From contig NZ_FXXQ01000001.1 of assembly GCF_900184815.1 (NCBI RefSeq), positions 372,001 through 436,000 on the forward strand: a stretch of 64,000 nucleotides of DNA, read 5' to 3'. Made by a program: the position numbers and the translations under genes. This DNA is from Boseongicola aestuarii. Its GTDB lineage: Bacteria; Pseudomonadota; Alphaproteobacteria; Rhodobacterales; Rhodobacteraceae. The notes under the pieces are model-generated. The model did not search any database, was not told where the DNA came from, and saw only the letters and a list, made by a program, of their open reading frames with translations. Positions 56,366 to 64,000 of the stretch are shown piece by piece. The first letter of the stretch is position 1. Each line of letters starts with the position of its first letter.

Positions 56366-57763
56366 TTAGATGTGGATCACACGGTCATAAGCATCCAGCA
56401 CACTCTCGTGCATCATTTCCGACAAGGTCGGATGCGGGAAGACCGTATGCATCAGGTCTTCTTCCGTCGTCTCCAACTGGCGCCCCACCACATAGCCCTG
56501 GATCAACTCGGTTACTTCCGCGCCAATCATATGGGCGCCCAAAAGCTCGCCGGTTTTCTCGTCGAACACGGTTTTCACCATGCCCTCGGCCTCTCCCAAG
56601 GCGATCGCCTTGCCGTTGCCGATGAACGGGAAACGACCCACTTTGATCTTGTAGCCAAGCTCTTTCGCCTTGGCTTCGGTATAACCCACGCTCGCAACCT
56701 GCGGATGACAATATGTACAGCCGGCAATCGCTTCGGGCTTGACCGGATGGACCTTGTTCTTGCCCGCAATCAGCTCGGCAACCATCGTGCCTTCGTGGCT
56801 TGCCTTGTGCGCCAGCCAGGGCGCTCCCGCGATGTCACCAATGGCGTAAAGCCCGTCGACACCTGTGCGGCAATACTCATCCGTCACAACATGTGTTCGG
56901 TCGATCTTCACACCCAGCTCTTCCAGCCCAAGCCCTTCGACATTACCGACAATCCCCACAGCCGAGATCACGGTATCGAACTCCATCTTCTCGACCTTGC
57001 CGCCCGCTTCGATGTGCGCCACGACCTTGCCCTTGCCGCGATCAAGTTGCTTGACCATGGATTTCTCCATGATTTTCATACCTTGCTTAGTGAAGGACTT
57101 CTTGGCGAAAGCGGAAATCTCTGCGTCTTCCACCGGCAAGACACGGTCCATCACCTCGACCACGGTCGTATCGGCCCCAAGCGTGTTGTAGAAACTCGCG
57201 AATTCGATGCCGATCGCACCCGAGCCGATGACCAGCAATTTCTTCGGCATCCGCGGCGGCTGCAACGCGTGTTTGTACGTCCAAACCAGATCGCCGTCGG
57301 CCTCTAGGCCCGGCAATTCGCGCGCCCGCGCGCCCGTCGCCAGAATGATGTTCTTGGCCTCAAGCTCCTCAGTGCCCTTGTCGGTCTTGACCGACACCTT
57401 GCCCTTGGCAGGCAAGGTCGCCGCGCCCATGAAGACCTCGACCTTGTTCTTCTTCATCAGATGCCCGACGCCACCGTTCAGCTGCTTGGCGACAGCGCGC
57501 GAGCGTTTGACGACGGCATCGAGATCATAGCCGATCCCATCCGCCTTTAGACCAAACTCCTTTGCGCGGTGCATCAGATGGAAAACCTCGGACGAGCGCA
57601 GCATCGCCTTGGTCGGAATACAGCCCCAGTTCAGGCAAATGCCGCCCATATGCTCGCGTTCCACGATCGCGACCTTCAGGCCCAATTGGCTGGCGCGAAT
57701 CGCAGCGACATACCCACCGGGACCGGCCCCGATCACCACCACGTCAAAAGTCTTAGCAGCCAT
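56366..57763 (-). CDS. lpd: Dihydrolipoyl dehydrogenase
   Basis: 465 aa FAD disulfide oxidoreductase. The FAD site is VVVIGAGPGGYVAA, the redox pair is C43/C48 (GGICLNWGCIPTKAML), and the C-terminal active-site His is in HTVFPHPTLSEMMHE. It reoxidises dihydrolipoamide of pyruvate, 2-oxoglutarate or glycine complexes; no E1/E2 genes are adjacent, so the partner complex is not indicated. Confidence 0.96.
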   Translation of the reverse strand: MAAKTFDVVVIGAGPGGYVAAIRASQLGLKVAIVEREHMGGICLNWGCIPTKAMLRSSEVFHLMHRAKEFGLKADGIGYDLDAVVKRSRAVAKQLNGGVGHLMKKNKVEVFMGAATLPAKGKVSVKTDKGTEELEAKNIILATGARARELPGLEADGDLVWTYKHALQPPRMPKKLLVIGSGAIGIEFASFYNTLGADTTVVEVMDRVLPVEDAEISAFAKKSFTKQGMKIMEKSMVKQLDRGKGKVVAHIEAGGKVEKMEFDTVISAVGIVGNVEGLGLEELGVKIDRTHVVTDEYCRTGVDGLYAIGDIAGAPWLAHKASHEGTMVAELIAGKNKVHPVKPEAIAGCTYCHPQVASVGYTEAKAKELGYKIKVGRFPFIGNGKAIALGEAEGMVKTVFDEKTGELLGAHMIGAEVTELIQGYVVGRQLETTEEDLMHTVFPHPTLSEMMHESVLDAYDRVIHI

Positions 57764-57891
57764 TGGTTTCCTCCTGCGGCGAGATTGTTCTACGTTAAAC
57801 TATCTGCCACAAACCGAAGGCGTTGTCACCCGCGAGGCGATGCCGCAGCGGAAGTCCCGCTACCCAGTCCGTGCAATGCTCATGCTGCGTT

Positions 57892-58479
57892 TTAGGCGGC
57901 CTCGGCGGCCTTCATGGCCTCGACCGTCGCGCCGTAACCGCCTTCCTCAAGAAACACCGCTTCGGCCGCGGGCGTTTCACGCGCCAACGCGGCATTGCGG
58001 TTTGGAAAACGCCCGAACTTGCGCACGACTTCGCGGTGGGCCTTGGCATGTAGCAAGGTGCCATCGCCGGTTTGGGGCATGCGGGTCATGATCAAACGCA
58101 CGGCACGGTCCTGATCGCTCAGACACTCGGAATGAACCAGTGGCATGTAAAAGAACTGCCGCGCAGGTTCGTCGATCTTCAGGTCCCAACCACGCGAAAT
58201 CGCCGCCTTCGCAGCCGCGCGCGCCAGACCATCGGTCGCAAACGCCTTTGGCGTATCGCGGAACATATTCCGCGAGAACTGATCCAGCAGGATGATATAG
58301 GCCAAAGTCCCGGTCGGATATGTAAGCCAAAGCGACAAAGCGCCCTCGCAGGCACGATTGTAAAGGTCTTCGAACTCGTCCCGGATTTCCTGATCAAGAG
58401 CGTCGCCGCCCATATACCAGCCTTCGGGGCCTTTTTCGTCCAGCCAAAAGGCAAGAATGTCTTCAGGATTGGTCATCAT
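57892..58479 (-). CDS. DUF924 family protein
   Basis: 195 aa, helical and soluble. DILAFWLDEKGPEGWY, YIILLDQFSRNMFRDTPKAFATD and FFYMPLVHSE are the DUF924 signature blocks. Function unknown (TPR-like fold). The tandem ATGs at 58479 and 58476 follow GAGG; I used the first. Confidence 0.86.
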   Translation of the reverse strand: MMTNPEDILAFWLDEKGPEGWYMGGDALDQEIRDEFEDLYNRACEGALSLWLTYPTGTLAYIILLDQFSRNMFRDTPKAFATDGLARAAAKAAISRGWDLKIDEPARQFFYMPLVHSECLSDQDRAVRLIMTRMPQTGDGTLLHAKAHREVVRKFGRFPNRNAALARETPAAEAVFLEEGGYGATVEAMKAAEAA

Positions 58480-58535
58480 CACACGCCTCGTTCCACCCAA
58501 AAAAAGTCCCCCGTCATGAAACCGTTACCGAAAGA

Positions 58536-59837
58536 TCATTTCGAATCAAGGGGGGCAGGTTCATTTGCCTTGCCTTCGTCAATACTTTCGACATTTTCGG
58601 CATAGTAACCCTGCGCCGCTTCCACCGCCACGATGGTTCCGGTCGGCATCATCGGTGCATAGCTCACCGCATCATAGTCTTCCGCTTCCTCGCTGTAGAC
58701 CGAAGGTCGCTGGGTCATCCGCCATCCGACGAAGGCCGCCAGAATGAACATGAAGAACGCCAGATAAGCCCAAAAGCCTTCCGGCCCCATCGCCGTCAGC
58801 ATCCAGCCGGTGATAACCGGGCCCAAAACAGCTCCAAGCCCGTTGATGAACAGCAGCCCTCCCGAGGCCGCCGCCATGTCCTCGACCTGAAGATAGTCGT
58901 TCGTATAGGCGATCAGCAGCGCATAAAGCGGGTTGGACATGCCGCCCATGATGAAGGCCGCAAACACCGCCACCTCGAACGATCCTCCGAAGGCCAGACC
59001 CAACAACCCTGCAATCCCGCCGACGACAGCCGCTGCCAGAATGACCAGACGCCGGTCCATCCGGTCGGAAACCCAGCCAAACGGGTATTGAAATAACATC
59101 CCGCCGATAAAGATCGCAGACACGAAAATCGAGATCTCGGCCACGCTGAAGCCCGCGCGCGTGCCATAGATCGAAGCCATGCCGAACTGCGCAGCAAAGA
59201 CAGCCCCCATCAGGAACATGCCGACGCAGCCCAGAGGCGAAATTGTATAAATCTGCTTCAGCGTCATGGGCTTCGTCGTGTCGAATTTCGGCGATTCCGC
59301 TGCCGACAAAAGGATCGGCGCGAACGACAGCGAAACCAGAACCGACGGAATGACGAAAAGGATGAATCCGGCCGGATCTGCAACGTTCAAAAGCGCCTGG
59401 CTCGAAACAATCCCGACCATCTGCGCCATCACATAAAGCGACAACGACTGCCCGCGTGTCTCGTTCGTCGAGGCGTTGTTGAGCCAGCTTTCCGCCGTCA
59501 CGTAAACGCCCGAAAACGAAAACCCGAAGATCACCCGAAGCACGATCCATGCCCAAGGGTCGGTGATCGTCGGATAAAGGATCAACACCGCCGAAATGAA
59601 CGAACCCAGCGCCGCAAAGACCCGAACATGACCGACGCGTCGTATCATTTCAGGCGCCATGCGCGATCCGATCAGGAAGCCCGCGAAATAGGCCGAGGTG
59701 ATGACCGACAACTCGGTCGTCGAAAAGTTCTCGATTGCGCCGCGTATACCGATCAGCGATCCCTGAAGACCGTTGCCGACCATCAACAGAAGGATACCCA
59801 AAAGCAGGGCCCAGGTGCTGCCGAGAACTTTAAGCAT
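58536..59837 (-). CDS. MFS transporter, YcaD-like
   Basis: 433 aa with about twelve helices. GMFLMGAVFAAQFGMASIYGTRAG and FPFGWVSDRMDRRLVIL-like motif A (about residues 255-275) place it in the MFS; the layout recalls YcaD-type permeases. The last 50 residues are polar and acidic. The ATG at 59837 has GGAG 8 nt upstream. Substrate unknown. Confidence 0.87.
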   Translation of the reverse strand: MLKVLGSTWALLLGILLLMVGNGLQGSLIGIRGAIENFSTTELSVITSAYFAGFLIGSRMAPEMIRRVGHVRVFAALGSFISAVLILYPTITDPWAWIVLRVIFGFSFSGVYVTAESWLNNASTNETRGQSLSLYVMAQMVGIVSSQALLNVADPAGFILFVIPSVLVSLSFAPILLSAAESPKFDTTKPMTLKQIYTISPLGCVGMFLMGAVFAAQFGMASIYGTRAGFSVAEISIFVSAIFIGGMLFQYPFGWVSDRMDRRLVILAAAVVGGIAGLLGLAFGGSFEVAVFAAFIMGGMSNPLYALLIAYTNDYLQVEDMAAASGGLLFINGLGAVLGPVITGWMLTAMGPEGFWAYLAFFMFILAAFVGWRMTQRPSVYSEEAEDYDAVSYAPMMPTGTIVAVEAAQGYYAENVESIDEGKANEPAPLDSK

Positions 59838-59922
59838 TACGAGACTCCAAACGCGCGTAGTGCTCAAATGCGCCCGATACGACGCCCATACGCGCTTCCC
59901 TGCGACCTCTTACGGGTCAATT

Positions 59923-60978
59923 TCACCCCTTTGGCAGCAAAAGCGACGCGTCGCCATAGGAAAAGAACCGAAATTCACGCGAAATCGCATAGGCGTAAAT
60001 GCTGCGAATGCGGTCGGATCCCATGAACGCCGAAACCAGCATCATCAGCGTGGACTTGGGCAGGTGAAAATTGGTCATCAACCCATCCGCGATCTTGAAG
60101 CGATACCCCGGCGTGATGAAGATATCCGTGGCCCCCTCCCACGCCGACAATGTTCCGTCTTCGCCCGCCGCCGTTTCGATCAGACGCATCGCCGTTGTGC
60201 CGACAGGCACGATCCGCCCGCCATGCGCGCGCGTTGCGTTGATTTCGCTGGCAGCCTTTGCATTGATCGAACCGCGCTCGGAATGCATCTTGTGATCGGC
60301 GATATCGTCCACCTTCACTGGCAGGAACGTGCCTGCGCCCACATGCAACGTCACATAACTGACCTCAATGCCGCGCGATGCCAGCGCCTCCATCAGCGCC
60401 GCGTCGAAATGCAAAGACGCCGTCGGAGCCGCCACCGCGCCGGTCCTTTTCGCCCAGATCGTCTGATAGTCCACCCTGTCCTGATCGTCCGATTTGCGCA
60501 GCGCCTCGATATAGGGCGGCAAAGGCATGGCCCCGCTGGCATTCAGCGCCGCGTCGAAGTCGTCTCCGGTTAGATTGAACTTCAGCGCGGCGGTCCCTTC
60601 CGCGCGGCCCACGACTTCCGCCGACAACGCATCCGAAAACCGGATGACCTCGCCGTCGCGCACCTTGCGCAACGGTTTCAGCAACGCCATCCAGTTTCCG
60701 TCCGGCAAAGGGTCCAACAAGGTCGCCTCGATCCGCGCCTCGGTCACACCGGCCTCGCCGCTGCGCGTCCGCACACCCGACAGCCGCGCCGGAATGACTT
60801 TGGTGTCATTCAGAACCAGACGATCACCGGGGTTCAGAAACGACGGCAGGTCAATCGCATGGGCCTCGTCGATTGCATCTGCGCGCGCCACCAGAAGGCG
60901 CGACGCGGACCTCGGGCGCGCGGGTCGCGTTGCAATCAGCCCCTCGGGCAGGTCGAAATCGAAATCGGAAAGTTTCAT
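59923..60978 (-). CDS. queA: tRNA preQ1(34) S-adenosylmethionine ribosyltransferase-isomerase
   Basis: 351 aa. [43 protein letters not shown] and [31 protein letters not shown] are QueA signatures. It builds epoxyqueuosine in tRNA anticodons. The ATG at 60978 lies 4 nt after the upstream gene's stop, implying cotranscription. Confidence 0.95.
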   Translation of the reverse strand: MKLSDFDFDLPEGLIATRPARPRSASRLLVARADAIDEAHAIDLPSFLNPGDRLVLNDTKVIPARLSGVRTRSGEAGVTEARIEATLLDPLPDGNWMALLKPLRKVRDGEVIRFSDALSAEVVGRAEGTAALKFNLTGDDFDAALNASGAMPLPPYIEALRKSDDQDRVDYQTIWAKRTGAVAAPTASLHFDAALMEALASRGIEVSYVTLHVGAGTFLPVKVDDIADHKMHSERGSINAKAASEINATRAHGGRIVPVGTTAMRLIETAAGEDGTLSAWEGATDIFITPGYRFKIADGLMTNFHLPKSTLMMLVSAFMGSDRIRSIYAYAISREFRFFSYGDASLLLPKG

Positions 60979-60984
60979 GGTCAC

Positions 60985-63900
60985 TCAATTCGTCGGCGGC
61001 GGGCGGCGGAAAATCTCGCGGAACAGTCCGGGCGTCAGAATGGACAGGGGATTGACGCCCACCGTCGGCCCATTGGCGGGCCCCGTGACACGATAATTGA
61101 AGCCAAACAACCCCTCACCCCGCCGACTGACGATCGCGCCCACGGAATTCAGAAAAAAGAAAGGAGACACAACGCCCTGCATGTCGATCTCCTTTGCACC
61201 AAAGTCATAAAGCCCCGCCGCCGAGATCCCAAGCGAGCCACCGACGGCCGCCGATTCCTCCAAAACCAAAGCATTCGGCGTCAGCCTGAAACGACCATCC
61301 ACCGTCGCAAACCGGATGCCCTTCCCCGAAAGCTGATCGATCAACCCGACACCGCTGATCGTGTCCAGCAAAGCCGCCATCACGGGCGCGTTCTGAATAC
61401 GGATATCCTCGATCAGAAATTCGCCGCGATAAGACCCCGCAGCGGCGGTCACATCCGGCGTCAGGACAATATCAAGCGTGCCGCCCGCCGCGTTGTCCGT
61501 CAGCCCCATCGCGCTGATGACCCCGCCCGCATCGCTCGCCTGAAGACGTATCGCGGTACCGCCGTTTGCGGGCGCAAGCGTGCCGCGCACCGGCGTGCGG
61601 CCATTCACGCGCGCCTCGAATTGCCCCGAAAGACCGGCCCGCCCTGAATCGATCTGGCCTTCCATGGGGGCGAATGAGACCGTGTCCGACAGCACAAAAC
61701 TGTCAAGCGCGACCGACATCGGCGCACGCTCTCCACCTCCATCCGAGATCGCACCACGCGGGAAGGCACGGAAATCCAGCGTTCCACCCTCGATCGAAAT
61801 CGCCGGAGCCTGCCCCGGCCCTCGCGGCGTAAGCCGAGCCCGCGCGTCCAGCCATCCGCCGACCCGGACCTGATCGAAAATCGCCGCCGTCAGACGTCCA
61901 TCCGCCGCAAGCGACAACCGTCCGTCCATGGCCAGTCCCGGCGCTGATAGAGCAAGACTTTCGACCTCCGGTGTGTCGCCAAGCCGGGCCAGCATTTCAA
62001 ACCCACCCGGCGCACCTGGCGCCTTTTCCCAGTTCAGTGCATCAATGCGCATCCCCAACCCCTGCAAATCCGAGGTCAGCGACAGGACCAGCGGTGCATC
62101 GGGCTTGACCTCAAGCACATAATCGGCGCGCGTCTGCCCGCGCAATAGCCCGTCGGGCAATGCCAGACCGAACGCCTCCGCCGTCTCCGGTCCAAGTGCG
62201 ACACGCCCGGTGATACGACTGCCCGCCGCGCGCGCGCCTTCGCCCAAAGGCTGGCGCCAATCCGCCGTAAGCCCGACGCCGTCAAGCGCGACAGGCCCCG
62301 TCAGGCGAACCTCATCTTCCGAGGCCAACAGCGCCAGCGCGCGCGATGTCAATCTGCGCCCCGGCACGATCACGTCGGATGCCACGTCGCTGAACTGCCC
62401 AGTTACACCGTAAGCCACCTCGTCGGCGTCAATTCCGTCCTTCAGCGGCAGCGTCACCCGCGCCGTCACATCGCCAAACCCGTCGGCCAGATCGATGCCG
62501 CGCCCCGCGCGCTCCATCAGCCGCAAAGGGCGGTTGTTGGTCACCGACAAAAGCGCCGGAACCCGACCGCGCGCACGGATTTCGATCTCACCCATCGCCG
62601 GGCGTTGCTCGATATCGGGCACCCGGAACGCCGACCCCGCGATGTCGACGAAATCACCCGTGCGCGCCGTCACTCCACCGCCGGTCATCAAAAGATCGAA
62701 TACCTTGCCCTGAAGCACGCCCCGCCCGGACGCGTTTTCGATCCGGGGCATATCGCGCAAGAACTGAACTTCGCCTCCAGTGAAGTCAAAGGTCAGCCCC
62801 AGTTCCAGTTTCTCGCCGGGTGCCTTTCGCACCGCCGCCGTGACATCGTTCAAAAGCCCGGCTTTGACATTGGACTTCAGCCAGCTGCGCGTGACAGGCG
62901 CCTCGATGACAGGCCAGAACTCCAGCACCGTCGCCGTCGCGATGCTTTCGGTTCTGGCATCAAGCGAAACCGACCACCCCGCCTCACCCGCCGCAACGAA
63001 ACCGCGCGCCCGGATCGTTGCCGCGTCGCCCGCCAATGCGATCTGCGCAAGGTCAACAGCGAACGGCTCCAGCCGAAGCCGCAAATCCACCTTCGCATCC
63101 GGAAGCGAAACTGGCGCCTCAAAGACATCCGGGCGGTTCATTGCTACGTCCGAGACAAGAAACTGCCCGACAAAAGCCTCGGGCCAGCCCCCGGCGATCT
63201 CGGTCAGATAGGCGTGCCCCGTCGCCTTCGCAGCCAATGTCTCGGACGAGACCGCGATCTCGTTGAATTCGATCCGCTGGCGGGTCGGGTCAAAGTCGAA
63301 ATACGCGCGCGCCGTCTCAAAGCCGATCGGCTCGGTGCCCCCCTCGGGACTGAGCGATCCACCGGCAATCTCCAAGGCCCCCGACAACCGCGCCAAACCA
63401 TCGGTCCCGTCATATTCCGCCCGCACGGCCCCCGAAATCGGCGCATCCAGAATCCCGAGCCAGGACAGGATCGGCGACTGATCGGCAATGTCTGCGGCCG
63501 GAACATCAACAAGGCGCATCCCGACCCCGATATCCCGGCTGGGATCGTCGAACGAGAACGACAATTGCACGCCCGCCACATCGTCGGTGCCATTAAAGAC
63601 GTCCGAGGACACCGAAAGCGTCAGACCGCTCTCAAGACGGCGCAACCGCAATGAAGCATTCGTGGCCTGCCAGATCCGCCCACTGCGCGCATCTTCCAGC
63701 GTAAGCACCACGCGCTCGGCCGACACGCTCTGGATCAACCCCAACGGCCCTGCGTTCAGGGTCGCATCAAGCGCTGACACGATATCGGGCAGGCTCAATG
63801 TCTCGCCACTGGCACCTCCCGCGGCGCGAAACGCAAAGGTGCCGTCCGTCGCGCGACGCACCGTCACTTGCGCACCGACCAGATCAAGCTCCTCGGCTGC

Positions 63901-64000
63901 AAGCCGCCCCCGCAACAACGCACCCATCGACAAACTGGCCGAGACTCGGTTCAGCACCGCCACGCCACCACCGCCCGTGTCCCCGACCGACACGTTCGTC
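60985..64000 (-). CDS. AsmA/YhdP-like large periplasmic protein, 5' end beyond right edge
   Basis: At least 1004 residues; the frame is still open at the window end, so the N-terminus and its membrane anchor are missing. The body is a long run of beta-strand repeats (for example LSGALEIAGGSLSPEGGTEP and ITGRVALGPETAEAFGLALP). The C-terminal 180 residues (GVISAMGLTDNAAGGTLDIVL ... LFGFNYRVTGPANGPTVGVNPLSILTPGLFREIF) match the AsmA-like C-terminal domain. Related proteins bridge the envelope and move phospholipids to the outer membrane. Confidence 0.85.
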   Translation of the reverse strand, partial: TNVSVGDTGGGGVAVLNRVSASLSMGALLRGRLAAEELDLVGAQVTVRRATDGTFAFRAAGGASGETLSLPDIVSALDATLNAGPLGLIQSVSAERVVLTLEDARSGRIWQATNASLRLRRLESGLTLSVSSDVFNGTDDVAGVQLSFSFDDPSRDIGVGMRLVDVPAADIADQSPILSWLGILDAPISGAVRAEYDGTDGLARLSGALEIAGGSLSPEGGTEPIGFETARAYFDFDPTRQRIEFNEIAVSSETLAAKATGHAYLTEIAGGWPEAFVGQFLVSDVAMNRPDVFEAPVSLPDAKVDLRLRLEPFAVDLAQIALAGDAATIRARGFVAAGEAGWSVSLDARTESIATATVLEFWPVIEAPVTRSWLKSNVKAGLLNDVTAAVRKAPGEKLELGLTFDFTGGEVQFLRDMPRIENASGRGVLQGKVFDLLMTGGGVTARTGDFVDIAGSAFRVPDIEQRPAMGEIEIRARGRVPALLSVTNNRPLRLMERAGRGIDLADGFGDVTARVTLPLKDGIDADEVAYGVTGQFSDVASDVIVPGRRLTSRALALLASEDEVRLTGPVALDGVGLTADWRQPLGEGARAAGSRITGRVALGPETAEAFGLALPDGLLRGQTRADYVLEVKPDAPLVLSLTSDLQGLGMRIDALNWEKAPGAPGGFEMLARLGDTPEVESLALSAPGLAMDGRLSLAADGRLTAAIFDQVRVGGWLDARARLTPRGPGQAPAISIEGGTLDFRAFPRGAISDGGGERAPMSVALDSFVLSDTVSFAPMEGQIDSGRAGLSGQFEARVNGRTPVRGTLAPANGGTAIRLQASDAGGVISAMGLTDNAAGGTLDIVLTPDVTAAAGSYRGEFLIEDIRIQNAPVMAALLDTISGVGLIDQLSGKGIRFATVDGRFRLTPNALVLEESAAVGGSLGISAAGLYDFGAKEIDMQGVVSPFFFLNSVGAIVSRRGEGLFGFNYRVTGPANGPTVGVNPLSILTPGLFREIFRRPPPTN

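Noticed and set aside
1-64000. CRISPR array, prophage or insertion sequence
   Set aside because: No regularly spaced repeats, integrase, transposase or phage structural gene was seen.

Overview
The window looks like chromosomal core sequence from a marine alphaproteobacterium of the Rhodobacterales (Roseobacter group). The evidence is the dusB(nifR3)-ntrB-ntrC-ntrY order, a fused IspDF, a double-length Dcd, a YceD-rpmF-plsX-fabH-ihfA-MerR block, an argS-SPOR-nagZ-scpA-scpB operon, DUF6456/DUF6477 proteins, high GC with C/G-ending codons, and alphaproteobacterial-type regulatory sites. I saw no prophage, insertion sequence, rRNA operon or CRISPR array.

Layout. 1-4792 (minus): nitrogen regulation operon dusB-ntrB-ntrC-ntrY, with ntrY running off the left edge. 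4957-8423 (plus): ispDF-pgpA-cinA(C-terminal type) with ATGA overlaps, then the ammonium transporter amt and a terminator. 8655-12281: a COQ10/RatA START protein, Hpt, a secreted barrel-like protein, cytochrome c' and a diheme cytochrome c. 12286-16571: lipA, a HTH/DUF6456 regulator (possible GafA, the gene transfer agent activator), DUF6477 and an MttB-family methyltransferase. 16802-27235 (mostly plus): guaA, a 590-bp AT-richer gap, a YdcF protein, a DMT exporter, a FadL-type porin, a frameshifted DMT exporter, a P-loop protein, metA, an alpha/beta hydrolase, ppk2 and a TetR regulator. 27634-33688 (minus): phoX behind a Pho box, rplM-rpsI behind a clear promoter, an ABC-F ATPase and OlsB. 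33782-40158: msrB, bamE, then the yceD-rpmF-plsX-fabH-ihfA-merR run, tRNA-Pro(GGG) and dcd. 40568-45891 (minus): argS-SPOR-nagZ-scpA-scpB plus an unlisted 54-aa protein. 45995-51895: two GNAT proteins, dgt, erpA, a STAS-like protein, a DUF2189 membrane protein, xth and a small secreted Cys-motif protein. 51968-64000 (minus): uvrA behind a GTTC-N7-GTTC SOS box, two MFS transporters, lpd, a DUF924 protein, queA and an AsmA/YhdP-like giant running off the right edge.

Most genes are housekeeping: isoprenoid, phospholipid, lipoate, purine and methionine metabolism, translation, chromosome condensation and DNA repair. Regulation is legible at several points: an NtrC that lacks the sigma54-contact GAFTGA loop, a triple 11-bp-spaced Pho box, the uvrA SOS box, and a 13-bp direct repeat spaced 21 bp ahead of cytochrome c'. 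The most interesting spots are the DUF6456 regulator with its out-of-frame leader ORF, two small proteins (22 and 54 aa), a recurrent intergenic hairpin element, and the frameshifted transporter. All functional calls come from reading motifs and family resemblance; no database search was run.
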